A stretch of 64,000 nt of DNA. It comes from Affinirhizobium lemnae. GTDB taxonomy: Bacteria > Pseudomonadota > Alphaproteobacteria > Rhizobiales > Rhizobiaceae. The translations under genes were made by a program, and so were the position numbers. The notes beneath the pieces were generated by a model. It did no database searches. It worked only from the letters and a program-made list of their open reading frames with translations, and had not been told where the DNA came from. Every line of letters begins with the position of its first letter. The first letter of the stretch is position 1. Positions 1 to 9,093 of this stretch are shown here, piece by piece. The DNA lies in the NCBI RefSeq assembly GCF_022968395.1, contig NZ_JALJQZ010000006.1:62001-126000 (forward strand). Direction: 5' to 3'.

Positions 1-501
1 GAACTTGGACAGATCTTCGCGGTCGAGCCTCGCTACGAGGGACGGCACGGATAGACCACACGCACGATCAGCATAGGCCTCGGTCGTAATCAAGAGGCTG
101 ACATTCGCGTCCTCCAGGATGAGCGCCATGCGCTCGTCCGGAAACGCCGTCGCAAGCGGAACAAAGACTGCACCGGCCTTCAGGATGGCGAGGATGGTGA
201 TGTAGGTTTCAGCAGAGCGATCGACCAGAAGCGCGATGCGGTCGTCAGGCTTCACATTCTGCTCGATCAACATGCGGGCGAACTGATTGGCGCACGCATC
301 AATCTCGGCATAGGTCCATCGTCGACAGGAATCGATCACCGCTACCACATCGCCGTCTGTTGACGCGCGCTCGGCAAAAAGTTGCTCCAACCGTTCATCT
401 TGATTGTATTGGAAGGCGGGTGCAGGACCGAGTAGGATCGCGGCATTCTCTCCCATGTCGGAAAGGTCAAGTCCGCGCAAATGTGTCCCCATCAAATTCA
501 T
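1..501 (-). CDS. NRPS-type adenylation protein, N-terminal part (Pls/PosA-like?)
   Basis: Reading the minus strand from the ATG at 501 gives 167 uninterrupted codons that run off the left edge. The protein begins MNLMGTHLRGLDLS and carries typical adenylation-domain text: RRWTYAEIDACANQFARML, then DRSAETYITILAILKAGAVFVPL (A1/A2 core motifs). An AGGTGG ribosome site lies five bases before the start. This N-terminal layout resembles the Pls/PosA family of nonribosomal peptide synthetases (one A domain, carrier domain, membrane part), but only the first third of the A domain is present, so an acyl-CoA ligase is not excluded. It is divergent from repABC. Confidence 0.75.
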   Translation of the reverse strand, partial: MNLMGTHLRGLDLSDMGENAAILLGPAPAFQYNQDERLEQLFAERASTDGDVVAVIDSCRRWTYAEIDACANQFARMLIEQNVKPDDRIALLVDRSAETYITILAILKAGAVFVPLATAFPDERMALILEDANVSLLITTEAYADRACGLSVPSLVARLDREDLSKF

Positions 502-1054
502 AATGTCCACCTGCCTACGCTGCGCCACCGCTGATCATACGTGAGGAGACGGTATTACCGGTTCTGGACTCATTATGATTGCAATGAATTCTTGCAGACT
601 CTCGTCTATTCTGGAGCTGCGCCACACCTATGTTTCGTGGGGGCCGGTTCGGTCAAGACTTCTGTTTAGTTCGCCACTTTTTTTTGCACAGTGTGCTAAT
701 TCTTCAGCAGATCGAGCAAAACTCGAATTGCATATGTTCCGATCCTGGCCTCGCATTCTTACACAGCAGCCAGCGCTTCAGTAAAATCGGATTTCGGTAG
801 ATCCCATTATCAGATGAGGGTCTTGTCTGCCACCAAGACAACTGGACAAAGGGTAAGGTTCCCCGCGGGGAACTATTGCCCATTCACCACCAATCCGAAT
901 CGATATAGGCTTGTAGTTGCGCATAATTGCCGCAGTTCCGGTTTTTTGCGAAACATCACCGTCGTTAGAGACATGTTAACCAAGGCTGCTCCTATCTATC
1001 GCAATGCAATTGAGGACCCGAATCGTGAATCGCCATCTAAGTAGCCTTGACTTC
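502..1054. other. repABC upstream region without a supported gene
   Basis: About 550 bases between the divergent NRPS-like gene and repA. The short open frames here have no recognisable protein character. The region holds the parS palindrome listed separately and a 19-base inverted repeat at 823-841 (TTGTCT, 7-base spacer, AGACAA) that could be an operator for RepA/RepB autoregulation. No convincing -35/-10 pair for repA was identified by eye. Confidence 0.6.
858..873. other. parS: parS centromere-like palindrome
   Basis: The 16-bp perfect palindrome GTTCCCCGCGGGGAAC matches the RepB-binding consensus of repABC replicons, GTT-N4-GC-N4-AAC, at every fixed position. It lies about 180 bases upstream of the chosen repA start. 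In the family, RepB (ParB-like) binds such sites and RepA (ParA-like) moves the complex. Only one copy was noticed in the window. Confidence 0.85.
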
Positions 1055-2200
1055 ATGCAAAGCTTTTCGAGCAAACTGGACAGCGCGCTCCAGAGCCTGA
1101 CTCTAGCGCAATACCCTCCCGATTCCCGCCGTGAAATGCGCCTTTTTCCGGCAGCGGAGGTGGCAGCGCTGCTCGATGTGTCGGAAGCCTATATTCGCCA
1201 GATCGTTCAGAAGGAAAAGGGGCCCACCCCGGAGGTCAACGGCAATGGGCGTCGCATGTACACTCTTGAGCAAATTCTCGAGCTGAGAATGACGCTTGCG
1301 GAAAACGGGCGAAAGAAGTGGATGAACCCTCGCCGCGTTTTCGGCGAAGCCTGCCAGATCATTTCAGTGACGAATTTCAAGGGCGGATCGAGCAAGACAT
1401 CCACGACGGTGCATCTGGCACATTACCTCGCCTTGCGGGGTTACCGCGTGCTGCTTCTGGATCTCGATCCTCAGGCCTCGCTCACCAGTCTTCATGGAGC
1501 GCTGCCGACGTTTGATCCACGGACAGATGATACGTTTTATGCGGCCATCCGGTTCGATCAACCGCGTCCAACACGCGAGCTCATTCACAAGACGCACATC
1601 ACCGGCCTCGACGTCATCTGCGCCGGACTTGAACTGACGGAATTCGAGACCGCTGTCGCACTCGAGATGCGCAAAAGCGGCACAAGCTTCCTGCTGCGTG
1701 TCTCTCAAGCTCTGGAGCAGGTAACGGACGATTACGACATCATCCTGATGGATTCAGCACCGTCGTTGAACTTCCTCACGCTCTCCTCGCTGACAGCGGC
1801 AACCGGTGTCATCATTCCGGTGCCGGCCCATATGCTGGACGTAGACGCGACCGGCAAATTTCTCGAACTGGCATCGTCGTACATGCAGATCCTCAATGAT
1901 GTCGGCGCATCCGTCTCCTGGGATTTTGCGAGATTCCTGATTACCAAGTATGAGCCGAACGATCATCCGCAAGCCAATATGGCTGCTCTCATGCGTCAGG
2001 TCTTCGGCGAGAATCTGCTGCTGAACATGATCATCAAATCAACGGCTGTGGCCGACGCACTGACCTGGAAGCAAAGCCTCTACGAAGTGCAGCGTTCGAG
2101 ATTTTCGTCACCCAAGACCTACGACAGAGCAATTGAATCGCTAAACGCGTCGAATGAAGAAATCGAAAAACTGATCTGGACTGCATGGGGTCGCCAATGA
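1055..2200 (+). CDS. repA: RepA partition ATPase (ParA family)
   Basis: ParA-type ATPase of the repABC operon; with RepB it segregates the replicon and represses the operon. From the ATG at 1055 the protein has 381 residues: an N-terminal HTH/MerR-like part (AAEVAALLDVSEAYIRQI, GRRMYTLEQI), then the deviant Walker A box KGGSSKTSTT near residues 109-118 and LLLDLDPQASLT after it. The frame is open back to an ATG at 1004, but the 17 extra residues do not look like the family and neither ATG has a strong ribosome site, so 1055 is chosen on similarity. Its stop overlaps the repB start (ATGA). Confidence 0.93.
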   Translation: MQSFSSKLDSALQSLTLAQYPPDSRREMRLFPAAEVAALLDVSEAYIRQIVQKEKGPTPEVNGNGRRMYTLEQILELRMTLAENGRKKWMNPRRVFGEACQIISVTNFKGGSSKTSTTVHLAHYLALRGYRVLLLDLDPQASLTSLHGALPTFDPRTDDTFYAAIRFDQPRPTRELIHKTHITGLDVICAGLELTEFETAVALEMRKSGTSFLLRVSQALEQVTDDYDIILMDSAPSLNFLTLSSLTAATGVIIPVPAHMLDVDATGKFLELASSYMQILNDVGASVSWDFARFLITKYEPNDHPQANMAALMRQVFGENLLLNMIIKSTAVADALTWKQSLYEVQRSRFSSPKTYDRAIESLNASNEEIEKLIWTAWGRQ

Positions 2201-3186
2201 GCCGTAAAGATTCCAAAGGGATGTTCGCCAATGTGCTGGGACAGATGCAGGCTCCGGCCAGCCCAACCATCCCGACATCGGCGCCGAATTCCCAGTCTCC
2301 ACATCTCAAGAAAGTCGCCGACGGCATTCGCCAGATGCAGGAGAGGGGAGAAATTCTCGACCGACTGCTGAAGGAAGGCGACCGCATTGCTGAAATCGAT
2401 GTCGACGATATCGCGCAGTCTGCAATTCAGGATCGCTTCGAAGGAGCTTATGACGACAGTGCAATGGCCGAGATGCTTGAATCGATCAAGCAGCAGGGCC
2501 AGATTGTGCCCGGCCTGGTTCGGCCGACATCGGACGGAATAAAGCCTTTTCAAATCGTCTACGGTAGGCGCCGTCTGGCTGCCGCCAAGGTTTTGGGTCT
2601 GAAGTTTCGTGCGATCGTCAAGGACCTAACGGATGAGCAGGCGATCATCTATCAAGGCGAAGAAAACACAAATAGAGACGATCTTACCTTCATCGAAAAG
2701 TGCAGTTTCGCCCTGGCGCAACAAGAGGCCGGTTTCAACCGCGATATTATCTGCGCATCGCTTTCTACGGGCAAATCGCACATCTCCGAAATGATCCGTA
2801 TCGCAACAACGGTGCCGGGAGATGTACTGCGCCTTATCGGCCGTAGTCCAGATACTGGCCGACGTCGCTGGATGGAGTTCGTCGAACACTGGCATCAGGC
2901 TGACAATGCCGATGGACAGGTGAGGGCGGCTCTTGCCTATGTCAAAGATGGTGCGGATCGTTTCGCGCTGGCGCTCAACGCGCTGAAGACCCAAAAAGTC
3001 AAGCAAACTGTATCTTCAATTCGCGAGATCGAAGCGAGTGGATTGATTATCGGAACCCTTGCACATTCTAAATCGGGCTCGAAAATCAATTTCAACAAAT
3101 CTGTTCCAACGGACTTTGCTGAATTCATTTCAGAGCAGCTGCCTATGCTGCATGCCCAGTATCTAAAGAAAAACAGGAAGGAATAG
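2197..3186 (+). CDS. repB: RepB partition protein (ParB family)
   Basis: ParB-like centromere-binding protein of about 329 residues. It begins MSRKDSKGMFANVLGQ; this ATG shares bases with the repA stop (ATGA), a typical translationally coupled junction, and is preferred over an ATG four codons upstream. The ParB/Srx-like nuclease-fold region contains IVYGRRRLAAAKVLGLKFRA and is followed by an HTH region (AGFNRDIICASLSTGKSHISEMIRI). Its likely target is the parS palindrome at 858-873. Confidence 0.93.
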   Translation: MSRKDSKGMFANVLGQMQAPASPTIPTSAPNSQSPHLKKVADGIRQMQERGEILDRLLKEGDRIAEIDVDDIAQSAIQDRFEGAYDDSAMAEMLESIKQQGQIVPGLVRPTSDGIKPFQIVYGRRRLAAAKVLGLKFRAIVKDLTDEQAIIYQGEENTNRDDLTFIEKCSFALAQQEAGFNRDIICASLSTGKSHISEMIRIATTVPGDVLRLIGRSPDTGRRRWMEFVEHWHQADNADGQVRAALAYVKDGADRFALALNALKTQKVKQTVSSIREIEASGLIIGTLAHSKSGSKINFNKSVPTDFAEFISEQLPMLHAQYLKKNRKE

Positions 3187-3192
3187 TCCGCA

Positions 3193-3250
3193 AAAGAAAA
3201 AGGCCCCCGAGACGTCGCCGTCGTGGAAGCCCTTCTCATATCCTTAAGCA
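3193..3250 (-). ncRNA. repABC counter-transcribed RNA (antisense inhibitor of repC)
   Basis: In the repB-repC gap the minus strand has a good sigma70 promoter: -35 TTGACT (3285-3280), 17-base spacer, -10 GATTCT (3262-3257). The transcript would start near 3250 and end in a strong stem (GGCTTCC...GGGGGCC, with an inner GACG/CGTC-type pairing) followed by TTTTTCTTTT (about 3193-3223). The predicted length of about 57 nt fits known ctRNAs of repABC replicons, which bind the repC leader, lower RepC synthesis and set copy number and incompatibility. Boundaries are predicted from sequence only. Confidence 0.85.
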
Positions 3251-3318
3251 AGACAGAGAATCGCACTTTCACGAATCGTAGTCAAGAGTTTTTGGCACCG
3301 TTTTGGTGAGCGGATTTC

Positions 3319-3340
3319 TTTTGCCTATTGAAAGGCAAAG
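3319..3340 (+). promoter_or_regulatory. Hairpin masking the repC ribosome site
   Basis: TTTTGCC (3319-3325) can pair with GGCAAAG (3334-3340) around the loop TATTGAAA. The likely Shine-Dalgarno GAAAGG (3330-3335) lies in the loop and the right arm, eight bases before the repC ATG. This fits the family model in which ctRNA pairing lets a repC-leader hairpin form and block expression. Prediction from base pairing only. Confidence 0.6.
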
Positions 3341-3343
3341 AAG

Positions 3344-4684
3344 ATGCATCTCGAATCTATAACGACGCCCTTTGGGCGACGGCAGTTAACGCGTGCTCAA
3401 TTGAAACACCAAGCGACAGCGACTTCCGTCACTGGGTCTCAGATTGTCGATAAGTGGAAAGTGTTCCGGCACATCGCTGAAGCTCGCTCAAAGCTTGGTC
3501 TTCAGGATCGGGCACTTGCAGTGCTGAACGCGCTTCTGTCATTTCTTCCAGGAACCGACATGGACCCCAAGGCGCCATTGGTCGTGTTTCCTTCAAACGA
3601 ACAACTCTCGCTTCGCGCCCACGGCGTTTGCGCCAGAACGCTACGGCGGAGCATTGCCTCGCTTGTTGAGGCCGGACTGATCTGCCGAAATGATAGTCCA
3701 AACGGTAAACGCTATGCCCATCGTTCGCGCAGTGGTGAGATCGAATGTGCTTATGGCTTCGATCTGCGCCCTATGGCGTTAAGGGCTACGGAGTTTGCCG
3801 AAATGGCAGCCGAAATCGTGGAAGAGGCAATGCGCCTGAAACGAACCAGGGAAGCGATAACAATTTGTCGCCGCGATCTGAGAAAGCTCCTGCAGTTCTA
3901 CATCGAGGAGACTCGGTCGGAGGACCTCATCGCAATTTCCTGCCGCCTGGATGAAGTCCTGGCTCATCTTCCTCGTCAGGCAACTGCAGCAAATCTGCAA
4001 ACGACGTTACGCGCGCTTGAAGCTTTGCGTTCAGAAGTGCTCAACATTCTGAATAACATCGAGAAATCGATTAATTCGTCCGCCAATGAGGGACAGTATG
4101 ACCGCCACAAAGAGGAGTCAGAATCCGAATCCTATATTGAAAGAAAGAACGGAAAAACTTGCGGGAAAAGGGCTGCGACTTATCACAGCACTGACAGGTT
4201 CCAAGCGAGGGTGCTCAAAAGAACCGCCGTCTCACTGGACCTTGTCTTGAAAACCTGCCCCAGGATACTCGAGTGCAGTCCTACAGCACAAATAAGAGAT
4301 ATGACATCTTTATCGCGCATCTCTGAAGTTGCACGGCTAATGCTGGGTATAGACAAAGAACAGTACCAACGCTGTGTTCGAGTAGGCGGCGAACTGACAG
4401 CAGCCGTTCTGGTTTGCGTTCTTTATCAACGTCAGGAGCAGGTCAGATCACCAGGAGCCTATTTCTGCGAATTGCTAAAGCTCGTAACTTACGGACGTCT
4501 CGATGCAGAAAAACTTCTGCTGTCAATGCTGAAACATAGCTACACCAGAGATCAAGATATCGCGATAGCGGCCGATCAGCAAATTCCGGTCTCTCAGCAG
4601 CTTCTGAAGCTGTGCAATCGTACAGCAAACGAGGTACAGGAGGGACAAGAGAAAAAGATGGTTCGAATCACCTCAACCAATTAG
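3344..4684 (+). CDS. repC: RepC replication initiator
   Basis: Initiator protein of repABC replicons, 446 residues, beginning MHLESITTPFGRRQLTRAQLKHQ, close to the conserved RepC N-terminus. A winged-helix DNA-binding part (LSLRAHGVCARTLRRSIASLVEAGLICRNDSPNGKRYAHR) sits near residues 83-125; a serine/glutamate-rich linker (RHKEESESESYIERK) separates the C-terminal domain. In this family oriV lies inside the repC coding sequence; the AT-richer stretch near 4050-4160 is a candidate here, not shown. Expression is probably limited by the ctRNA and hairpin upstream. Confidence 0.93.
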   Translation: MHLESITTPFGRRQLTRAQLKHQATATSVTGSQIVDKWKVFRHIAEARSKLGLQDRALAVLNALLSFLPGTDMDPKAPLVVFPSNEQLSLRAHGVCARTLRRSIASLVEAGLICRNDSPNGKRYAHRSRSGEIECAYGFDLRPMALRATEFAEMAAEIVEEAMRLKRTREAITICRRDLRKLLQFYIEETRSEDLIAISCRLDEVLAHLPRQATAANLQTTLRALEALRSEVLNILNNIEKSINSSANEGQYDRHKEESESESYIERKNGKTCGKRAATYHSTDRFQARVLKRTAVSLDLVLKTCPRILECSPTAQIRDMTSLSRISEVARLMLGIDKEQYQRCVRVGGELTAAVLVCVLYQRQEQVRSPGAYFCELLKLVTYGRLDAEKLLLSMLKHSYTRDQDIAIAADQQIPVSQQLLKLCNRTANEVQEGQEKKMVRITSTN

Positions 4685-4805
4685 AGTGACGAGGCCAAGA
4701 GAGGCCAATGCGACCTCACACTTATCCAGATTATATACTAGATGCTGTCAATCCAAGTGGCGGACATTAAACGTTAGTTCGTGTCTGTTTAATGAGTTAT
4801 TCACC

Positions 4806-5894
4806 ATGACATCAACGGCTTGCATTTCTTATAAATTGAATGTCGATGCACTGTTGAATGCACTCATCTCCGCGGATTCTGCGCTTGTAAGACTTGACGA
4901 ACGTCTTTCCAGATCACCTATTCAGGAAGGATTCCTTGAACGGTTTCATTTCACGGATGCCTGCGCTTCTATGTGGATAGATGGTGAACTGGTTCATCTG
5001 GAAGATCTCGTTTTGCATGATGTCGCCCAGGATAGCCGGGCCCCCAGCCACGAGTTAACCATTGCAAACAATGTTCTTAGACAACGCAGACGAATAGTGG
5101 CGAACAAGGCTGATTGGGCGCTGACAACCTCTGGCATTGCATCTTTGCGTGGAAAAAGCATTGCAGAGGAAACGCCTCGTCTACAACTGAAGTCGGTGAT
5201 TGTTGACGATGACCGCGAACCGGATGATCTGGATAGCAGTATTGCGGCCATGGATGCCTTGCTGACGAAAAGTGAAGCAGTTCTGCATGATATCCGGTTC
5301 ACAAAAGCACCAAGCAAGGAAAGCCTTGTCTATGATGAAGACTGGGACGAGGAAGAGCGTCTCAGTGAATGGCTTCAGGTTGTTTCCAGAAACGCGCACT
5401 ATCCCGCGCTGCTGCAATGTGTCATCGCCCTGGATAGCTGGAATATGCTACAGGTTTTTCAGCATGGAAGCTGGCTTGGCCGTTTACTCGCTGCTTCCCT
5501 GTTGCGGCAAAGACAGCGTGTGACGGGTTCGCATCTTCCGGCACTGAACCTCAGTTTAAAGCTTGCAAGTCGAGAAGACCGCTCTGCGCGCGATCCAACT
5601 GTTCGCCTTCGTAACATCCTGGACGGCATTCGTGCGATGGCGGAATTTGGGTTAAAGGAGCACGATAGACTTTTCCTCGCGCATCAGATGATGTCCCGCC
5701 ATCTGGTTGGACGACGATCATCTTCAAGGCTTCCGCAGTTAATCAATCTTGTTTTGTCCAAACCGATTGTTTCGACTGAGATGGTTGCGCGTCAGTTGAG
5801 GATCACCCAGCGCGCAGCACTACGACTGATCGAAGAACTCAATCTGCGGGAAGTCACGGGTCGAGGCCGTTTTCGCGCCTGGGGTATCTTCTAG
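4806..5894 (+). CDS. RHE_PE00001-type HTH DNA-binding protein next to repABC
   Basis: Protein of 362 residues from the ATG at 4806 (MTSTACISYKLNVDALLNAL). The open frame begins upstream at 4686, but family members start at this point. It shows RLDERLSRSPIQEGFLERFHFTDACASMWIDGELVHLEDLVLHD and a C-terminal HTH (IVSTEMVARQLRITQRAALRLIEEL). I recognise it as the rhizobial 'RHE_PE00001 family' (HTH/DUF1612-like), often found beside repABC operons. Function is unknown; a role in replicon maintenance or regulation is only suggested by position. Confidence 0.75.
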   Translation: MTSTACISYKLNVDALLNALISADSALVRLDERLSRSPIQEGFLERFHFTDACASMWIDGELVHLEDLVLHDVAQDSRAPSHELTIANNVLRQRRRIVANKADWALTTSGIASLRGKSIAEETPRLQLKSVIVDDDREPDDLDSSIAAMDALLTKSEAVLHDIRFTKAPSKESLVYDEDWDEEERLSEWLQVVSRNAHYPALLQCVIALDSWNMLQVFQHGSWLGRLLAASLLRQRQRVTGSHLPALNLSLKLASREDRSARDPTVRLRNILDGIRAMAEFGLKEHDRLFLAHQMMSRHLVGRRSSSRLPQLINLVLSKPIVSTEMVARQLRITQRAALRLIEELNLREVTGRGRFRAWGIF

Positions 5895-6012
5895 TGTGCT
5901 TAAGGTGAGACACTCAGGGTTCTGAGGAAGGGTCGTGCTTTACGCTTTCTACACGGTCCGCGGGCTAGGAGAAGCGGGTGGCCCTTGTGTTCCGGGCCTT
6001 GTGTGAGAGGCG

Positions 6013-7122
6013 ATGGCGAAGGTCAGGACGTTCGAAGCAGCAGATTTGGATGACGTTGCGAACTTGTTCCAGCGGCTACTTCGTAAGACGTCGCAACCTG
6101 CAAACGACGACCTGAGATCTTACTTCCGCCAGATCTTTCTCGATAATGCTTGGCCGGAACCGGCTTTCAGATCACGGGTTCATCTGCGAGACGACGGAAG
6201 CGTATCGGGGTTTATCGGGGTTCTCCCGGTTTCGATGCAGTTTAAGGACAGGCAGATCCTTGCGCTTGATTGCGGGAGCTTTGTCTCCGATGATCGGGAC
6301 GTCGATCCATTTGCAGGCGCACGCCTCTTGCGGGACGTTTTGTCCGGCCCCCAGGATCTGTCCTTTACAGAGACCGCCAATGATGTTTCAACTGAAATGT
6401 GGAAATCCATGCGGGCCACCGTTCTGGGGTCATACAGTCTCGGCTGGCTGCGAATCCTGCGCCCGGCGTCATTCGCCATAGAGGCTGCGACAAACCATAT
6501 GCGCGCTCTTAAAGTGATGAGGCCACTTGGCCATGCGTTTGATGGCGTTCTATGTCGTGCAGTCAGCCCTTCAAGCTGGCTGATCTATGGACCGACACCG
6601 GGCAAGGCAGATGCCTTTTTGACTGAGCCGATTTCGGACGTAGATTTTGCTACGCTGTTGCCAGAACTAATGACCCAGTTTGCGGTTCGACCAGTCTGGC
6701 GCCAAGGACAATTGGAGTTGATGCTCCGGCATGCGGCTCGCAAACGTAGCTATGGAGAACGCCACCAGCGCGCCGTGAAAAACCGTGGTGGGAAGATCAT
6801 CGGGCTCTATCTCTTTTATGGCAACAAGGGAGATATTGGCAGAACGGTTCAAGTCGTTTCGGAACCGGGCCTCGAATCCATCGTCATCGATTGCCTGTTG
6901 AGAGATGCGTCCGCCTCCGGGCTTGTGGCCATTCGAGGCGCCAGCCAGCCGAACATCATTCAGGCGATGATCGGCAAGAAGTGCGCATTCGTTCCTTCCG
7001 CGGCAACGATTGTTCATACGCATGATCAGGAACTGTTGGAGGCGCTGAAGAGCGGACAGGCGTTTATCAACGGTCTGGTAGGCGAGGGCTGGACCCGATT
7101 CATCGGCGACAGGTTCGAGTGA
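6013..7122 (+). CDS. GNAT-like N-acyltransferase
   Basis: 369-residue protein with an N-terminal GNAT-like half (MAKVRTFEAADLDDVANLFQRL, then DDGSVSGFIGVLPVSMQF) and a second half that may be another GNAT-like fold. A GAGAGGCG ribosome site precedes the ATG. It starts a tight plus-strand operon and ends seven bases before the asnB-like gene. In this setting it could transfer an acyl group from the operon's carrier protein to an amine. The assignment rests on fold-like patterns; no acetyl-CoA loop is unambiguous. Confidence 0.6.
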   Translation: MAKVRTFEAADLDDVANLFQRLLRKTSQPANDDLRSYFRQIFLDNAWPEPAFRSRVHLRDDGSVSGFIGVLPVSMQFKDRQILALDCGSFVSDDRDVDPFAGARLLRDVLSGPQDLSFTETANDVSTEMWKSMRATVLGSYSLGWLRILRPASFAIEAATNHMRALKVMRPLGHAFDGVLCRAVSPSSWLIYGPTPGKADAFLTEPISDVDFATLLPELMTQFAVRPVWRQGQLELMLRHAARKRSYGERHQRAVKNRGGKIIGLYLFYGNKGDIGRTVQVVSEPGLESIVIDCLLRDASASGLVAIRGASQPNIIQAMIGKKCAFVPSAATIVHTHDQELLEALKSGQAFINGLVGEGWTRFIGDRFE

Positions 7123-7128
7123 ACCGTC

Positions 7129-9093
7129 ATGTGCGCTATCGCAGGCTACTTTGGCGGAAACTTTTCAGGTGAAACCGGCGCTTCCTATCTGCGTCTCATG
7201 CTCGACCATCTGAACCATCGCGGACCCGATGGAAATGGCATTCTGATCTATGGCGATGTGGGGCTGGCCCATGCGCGGCTCTCGATTGTCGGACTGGCGG
7301 ATGGCGCTCAGCCTATGGTCAGCACGGATGGCAATCTTTCCATTTCCTACAATGGAGAGGTGTTTAACTATGTAGAATTGCGCCAGGAGTTGAACCGGAA
7401 AGGACATAACCTCAGATCGAGCTCCGATACGGAGGTCCTTCTCGCGGCCTTCGGCGACAAAGGGCTGGATTGCCTCCCGGATCTCAATGGCGATTTTGCT
7501 TTCGCGATCCATGACAGATCCCGGCAACGCCTGATCCTTGCGCGAGACAGGATGGGTGTAAGACCCCTGTTCTACACACAATGTAACGGTGCGGTTTTCT
7601 TCGCATCCGAGGTTCAGGCTTTGCTCGCACTGCCGGGCGTCTCCCATGAGCTCGATCCGATCGCCCTTGATCAGACTTTCACCCTGTGGTGCCCCATATC
7701 GCCGCGCACGGCCTATGCTGCGATAAAGGAAGTACCGCCCGGCCATGTCATGGTTCTGGAGGCGGGCATGCAGCGGGTCCATGCCTGGTGGAAGGCAGAA
7801 TTTCCCGATCGATCCGATGTCGCAACCGACGCGTCTCCTGAAGACCAGCTCGAAGAGCTTGAAGCTCTGCTGATGGACGCCACCCGCCTTCGGTTACGTG
7901 CGGATGTTCCGGTGGGAGCCTATCTGTCCGGCGGTCTGGATTCCTCCCTGCTGTCGGCATTGGCAGCCAAAATCCATGGTCATGAGCTTCGGACCTATTC
8001 GCTGCGTTTCGACAGTGTCGAACACGACGAAGGACCATGGCAAGAAATGATGGCGCAATCGATCGGCTCCCATCATGTCAGCGTAACGTCCTCGCATGAC
8101 CAGATTCGGGATGACCTGCCGAGGGTCATGCGTTCGGTACGTCAGCCGGTTTTACGCACCGCGCCGATACCACTTCAGGGTCTTGCCCGGTCGGTCAGAG
8201 ACGATGGCATGAAGGTTGTCCTCACAGGGGAGGGGGCTGACGAAATCTTTGCCGGTTACGACCTGTTTCGAGAGGCGAAGGTAAGGCGGTTCTGCGGCCG
8301 CCAACCTTCCTCGGCGAGGCGACCACGACTTTTTCAGCGCCTGTATTCTTACCTTCCGGGCGTTCAGCAGCAGACACCGGAGTATCTGGCCCGCTTCTTC
8401 GGTGTCGGTTCGGAAGATCTTCAGGATCCGCTCTATTCTCATCGGCCGCGGTTCAAATCGACAGCATCGGCAAAGCTGTTCTTTTCGTCCGAACTTCGCG
8501 GGATACTTGGAAGTTACGATGCAGCGGAAGAACTGGCAGGCCAACTGCCAGAAGACTTCAAGCGCTGGCATCCTCTCAATCAGGCGCAATATCTGGAGAC
8601 TCGTTATCTCTTGCCGGGTTACATCCTGTCCGCGCAGGGCGACCGGCCGATGATGGCAAATGCGGTGGAGGGGCGTTTTCCGTTTCTCGATCACCGCGTC
8701 GTCGCGTTTGCCTCACGGCTGCACCCGGATCGCAAACTGAAGGGGTTGCGCGAGAAGCATATCCTGAAGGACGTTGCTCGCCGGCATATACCCGGCGAAA
8801 TAATCGATAGGCCCAAACAGCCCTATCGCGCTCCCGATGCTGCCAGCTTCGCCAAGCCGCGAAGTTCTGACTACCTCAGGATCGTCCTCTCGCCGGAGAG
8901 CCTGAAAGCCTCTGCATTCTTCAATCCTGTTGCCGTCGGCAAACTTGCTGACAAGGCGATGCAAGGTGAAATCGCAAGCTTCAGAGATAACTCTGCTTTC
9001 ATCGGAATCTTGTCCACGCAAATCCTGGCCGTCGGAACGAGCGACAGCCTCTCCAATTCCAAGAACGGGACCGACCTCAATCATGTCAGATGA
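7129..9093 (+). CDS. asnB: Asparagine-synthase-type glutamine amidotransferase
   Basis: 654 residues. Met is followed by the catalytic Cys2 (MCAIAGYFGG), with HRGPDGNG at 30-37 and YNGEVFN at 74-80: a complete class II glutaminase domain. The ATP-pyrophosphatase loop YLSGGLDSSLL (265-275) and GEGADEIFAGYD mark the synthetase domain. Classic AsnB makes asparagine. Enzymes of about this length in gene clusters with carrier proteins and acyl ligases (for example the exosortase-associated amidotransferase 1 type) are thought to amidate other substrates, and that is more likely here. Its last 11 bases overlap the carrier protein gene. Confidence 0.85.
   Translation: MCAIAGYFGGNFSGETGASYLRLMLDHLNHRGPDGNGILIYGDVGLAHARLSIVGLADGAQPMVSTDGNLSISYNGEVFNYVELRQELNRKGHNLRSSSDTEVLLAAFGDKGLDCLPDLNGDFAFAIHDRSRQRLILARDRMGVRPLFYTQCNGAVFFASEVQALLALPGVSHELDPIALDQTFTLWCPISPRTAYAAIKEVPPGHVMVLEAGMQRVHAWWKAEFPDRSDVATDASPEDQLEELEALLMDATRLRLRADVPVGAYLSGGLDSSLLSALAAKIHGHELRTYSLRFDSVEHDEGPWQEMMAQSIGSHHVSVTSSHDQIRDDLPRVMRSVRQPVLRTAPIPLQGLARSVRDDGMKVVLTGEGADEIFAGYDLFREAKVRRFCGRQPSSARRPRLFQRLYSYLPGVQQQTPEYLARFFGVGSEDLQDPLYSHRPRFKSTASAKLFFSSELRGILGSYDAAEELAGQLPEDFKRWHPLNQAQYLETRYLLPGYILSAQGDRPMMANAVEGRFPFLDHRVVAFASRLHPDRKLKGLREKHILKDVARRHIPGEIIDRPKQPYRAPDAASFAKPRSSDYLRIVLSPESLKASAFFNPVAVGKLADKAMQGEIASFRDNSAFIGILSTQILAVGTSDSLSNSKNGTDLNHVR

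Noticed and set aside
575..1044. Two short plus-strand open frames upstream of repA
   Set aside because: No protein-like composition, and one runs through the parS palindrome; this is repABC control sequence.
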